DNA of 64,000 nt from Chlamydomonas reinhardtii (lineage: Eukaryota > Chlorophyta > Chlorophyceae > Chlamydomonadales > Chlamydomonadaceae). The stretch covers positions 3,144,382 through 3,208,381 of the forward strand of contig NC_057009.1 in assembly GCF_000002595.2 (NCBI RefSeq), written 5' to 3'. Positions 49,561-64,000 of this stretch are shown here, in pieces. Position 1 is the stretch's first letter; the number at the start of each line of letters is the position of its first letter. The notes beneath the pieces were generated by a model that made no database searches, had not been told where the DNA came from, and saw only the letters and a program-made list of their open reading frames with translations. The position numbers and the translations under genes were made by a program.

Positions 49561-49624
49561 GGCACATCGCACCGCCCGCGCTACGCGGGTCTGCTGACAG
49601 GCTGCCCAAGCAATAGTTCGTACA

Positions 49625-49629
49625 TTACA
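49625..49629 (-). terminator. TGTAA polyadenylation signal (giant coiled-coil gene)
   Basis: TGTAA on the minus strand, 339 bp past the stop at 49968 and about 65 bp short of the H1 promoter motifs. Confidence 0.65.
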
Positions 49630-49967
49630 AAAGCCAGCCCGCCCTGAAGCCGCATTAGCGTTAACGTTTTGGCACCGATAACAGAGCTTGTTAGCTCATT
49701 CTTGCCATTCCGGCCTGCCTTTTCCTTTCAATCGTTGTTACCAAGTTAGATGCAATGCTGACCATACGTACATGCCAATCCTTGAACTGCAGCGCCTGCT
49801 CTCAGCGCTGGCGTGTGCCCGTGTTCGCGGTCGCGGCGCTACAGCCTTCCCGTCCCCACATCCACCTGCCTCGTCGCCCGTCTTCCCCTGTCGACTGCGC
49901 GCGCAGCGCACCAGCGTCACAACCATGAATATATCGCACGGTTGACCCAGGGGCCTGCCACGACCTC

Positions 49968-62157
<12,190 letters not shown>

Positions 62158-62465
62158 TTGTGTCAGTAAAAGCACGTCTAAGCGTGGTTGCGGGCTCGAC
62201 CTTTCATTTCTTCGTGAATGCTCAAATGATGTTATCGAGTGTAGTATCTAGGTCTTGAGCGTGGTATTTATAAGTAGCAATATGCAAACCGCAATTTGGT
62301 AGAGAGAATGCCGGAATGAGTCCCATCGCAGACTGACCTCGCCGACTGCATTTAATATACATATTATGGTTCGTTGCTCTTGCTTAATTAGCGCATAGGC
62401 ACAGTCTGGCCTACTACTCGAAAACTGCGTGCAATCACTGTTTGGCGACTCTAGTCATTGCAACC
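62158..62465. promoter_or_regulatory. Divergent spacer between the giant coiled-coil gene and TOM5
   Basis: The 308-bp spacer is AT-rich compared with the rest of the window. TATTTATAAG (about 62261-62270) is a TATA-like site on the plus strand and would suit TOM5; a second AT-rich stretch lies at 62350-62367. Confidence 0.5.
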
Positions 62466-62630
62466 ATGGCGTCCAACGATCTGCTTACGAGCGCTCAGAA
62501 GTGGCTTCGGGAGGAGTACACAAATGAGGCGAAGTTTGGGGCCAATCTGCGCCTGCTCCGAGGCATCGCCATCTTTGGCGGGGCCGTCTTCGTGTTCCGC
62601 AACTTCGGGGAGGCGCTGTTCGGCGCTTAA
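62466..62630 (+). CDS. TOM5: TOM5, small subunit of the mitochondrial outer-membrane translocase
   Basis: A 54-residue single-exon protein starting MASNDLLTSAQKWLREEYTN. It matches plant TOM5 in layout: a charged N-terminal part, then LRLLRGIAIFGGAVFVFRNFGEALF, a single tail-anchored helix at about residues 29-47 (plant TOM5 has LLRAAGLFAGSIFLMRNYGD at the same place). TOM5 passes precursors from the receptors to the TOM40 pore. The start ATG is in a strong ACCATGGCG context; the longer frame upstream has no ATG. TGTAA is at 63313. Divergent from the giant coiled-coil gene. Confidence 0.88.
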   Translation: MASNDLLTSAQKWLREEYTNEAKFGANLRLLRGIAIFGGAVFVFRNFGEALFGA

Positions 62631-63312
62631 GCATGGCTACGGTGTCCGGAGCTGGGACGTCCAGCCTCGATCATGGCGGGGCGACAGGGGGGCCCGTGGG
62701 GCCATCCACAGCCGGAGGGAGGCGTGCAGCAGTGACACCCGAGGAGGTTGATGCCCCAAGCAAACTGGCGGCACGGATATTGGTACGCGTCTATGGGATG
62801 GTGAGATAGGGAGTGTCAGGAGAGGGGTTGTTGGCTGCCGAAAGGCACATCAGTCGTGCGTGTTTCTTTGTGGCGTGGCAGCGAAGGCAGGTGCTGGATC
62901 ATAGAGCAGCAATGTCAGCAGGACTTAGGATTGCAGTTGATCAACCTGTGTCATGCACGTGTTGCATTTGGAGAGGGGACGGCTGTGCAGTACGGTACGC
63001 ACAGGGCTATGCAGTACAGTATGCGAGAACACAGGCAGGGCAGGGCATTTGGGACCTGGCGGTGCAGTACCTTCTGTTCCGGCAGGTTGCGTTTGTGGAG
63101 CGACGTACGCCGTGAAGAACATGCGGAGTGTGGCAAGGGATTGTTTGGTTGTGTGATGGGTGGTGTGATGGAGTCTTGAGCTGTATGCGGAGGCCAGCGG
63201 TGGTTGGACGCTGGAACGGCGTCTCGCTGCAGTGCAAGTATGCATCCGGTCAAACGAGCCTGCAAGGAACTGTCTGCAACGTCAACCGCTACGCCTAAAT
63301 GCAGGCTTTGTG

Positions 63313-63317
63313 TGTAA
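63313..63317 (+). terminator. TGTAA polyadenylation signal (TOM5)
   Basis: First TGTAA on the plus strand after the TOM5 stop, 683 bp downstream. Confidence 0.55.
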
Positions 63318-63613
63318 CAAACACGTCGCTTTCTGCTGCTGACAGTTGTTTGGGACGGCCCGCAAAGGCGGCTGCAGGACGCAGTGGGTACGGCGCAGAA
63401 GGGGAATTACACGGCAGTGTCCAGAATCCATGGGACAAGCAGACGCAGCAGACGGAGAGCGGGCAGGTCCAGCCGTTCAGGAGCAGCGCTGTTATTGGTA
63501 GCTTTGTGTTAGCGGGTGCGTGCTAGGAGGGAGGGCAAGCCTGGGGCAAGCGCTGTGGGCACTCCCAGGCCCCAATTCATGATCTCACAACTCGAGTGCC
63601 CGACGGGGCCCCC

Positions 63614-63618
63614 TTACA
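63614..63618 (-). terminator. TGTAA polyadenylation signal (aldo/keto reductase)
   Basis: TGTAA on the minus strand, 290 bp beyond the stop at 63908. Confidence 0.6.
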
Positions 63619-63907
63619 CACAGCGACAGCAGCACGTGCGCACTGAGCGTTCCCATGTGGTGATGTGGAGATGCCGAATACGGTGCGACACAGCTGTCAG
63701 CACAAGCCTTCCTCCTGGAGCACAGGCAGTCATTGGGGAGCCGGGCCCGCATCTCTGAGCGCAAGCCTCGCTGCCGGCAGCATTTGCCAATTTTCCCGCC
63801 CTTTCGCGTTAGGCTTGTTTCTTGTTCCGTCGCCGTCCAGGCCGGACAGCAGCACTTGGACACCACTGTCTCGTGAAAGCTAGCCCCGTGTTTGCAGTTT
63901 GCACGCC

Positions 63908-64000
63908 TCACAGGCTCTCTATCCGCCGCATCTGTGCCGGCGTCAGCGACCAGTCATACAGCTGCAGGTTCTGCGCTATGCGCCCCCGGTTGGAGGAGCG
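63908..64000 (-). CDS. Aldo/keto reductase, C-terminal end (partial)
   Basis: The last 30 codons before a TGA are visible; the gene continues beyond the right edge. The peptide contains RIAQNLQLYDWSLTPAQMRR and ends IESL. This fits the C-terminal pattern of aldo/keto reductases, where R-I-x-E-N closes the NADPH-binding site and F/Y-D/x-L-T/S-x-E-x-M-x-x-I follows. These enzymes reduce carbonyls with NADPH. The subfamily cannot be told from so short a piece. Confidence 0.72.
   Translation of the reverse strand, partial: RSSNRGRIAQNLQLYDWSLTPAQMRRIESL

Larger units (their letters stand above)
62631..63907. other. Convergent 3' region of TOM5 and the aldo/keto reductase
   Basis: It contains the TOM5 3' UTR with TGTAA at 63313 and the reductase 3' UTR with TGTAA (minus) at 63614. 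No gene is seen between them. Confidence 0.6.

Overview
The window is nuclear DNA of a volvocine green alga, most likely Chlamydomonas reinhardtii or a very close relative. The reasons are very high GC in coding exons, many short introns with GTGAGT/GTGCGT donors, long Ala/Gly/Gln tracts, TGTAA polyadenylation signals downstream of stops, core histone genes in divergent pairs with a GGTGTT-loop-AACACC 3' palindrome, and histone proteins that match what I remember of C. reinhardtii. All multi-exon models were built by hand: every intron has GT-AG ends (one GC-AG) and every exon joins in phase.

Layout, left to right. (1) 3-2804 (+): 3' end of a low-complexity protein. (2) 6264-12677 (-): a 1,618-residue SAS-4/CPAP (CENPJ) family centriole protein with a C-terminal TCP10 G-box. 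(3) 12959-17624 (+): a membrane-anchored LRR protein kinase, divergent from SAS-4 across 281 bp. (4) 17625-21644: a long gene-poor stretch. (5) 21645-24050 (-): an AP2 transcription factor. (6) 27066-32498 (-): an RWP-RK transcription factor of 1,167 residues. (7) 34879-37483 (-): an unrecognised protein with an N-terminal coiled coil. (8) 38171-42041 (-): RPN3, a lid subunit of the 26S proteasome. (9) 43190-49560: a complete histone set, H4(-)/H3(+), H2B(-)/H2A(+) and H1(-), each with the 3' palindrome. (10) 49968-62157 (-): a roughly 2,120-residue, 20-exon coiled-coil protein. (11) 62466-62630 (+): TOM5, a small subunit of the mitochondrial outer-membrane translocase. (12) 63908-64000 (-): the last exon of an aldo/keto reductase.

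The genes do not form one pathway. Two of them (SAS-4 and perhaps the giant coiled-coil protein) suggest centriole or cilium function, two are plant-type transcription factors, and the histone block is a normal replication-type cluster. The most interesting signals are non-coding. A short repeat recurs in introns of three unrelated genes and sits against acceptors in one orientation and donors in the other, as an intron-generating element might. There is also an isolated histone-type palindrome and a shared 20-bp promoter element next to H1 that may mark a lost divergent histone partner.
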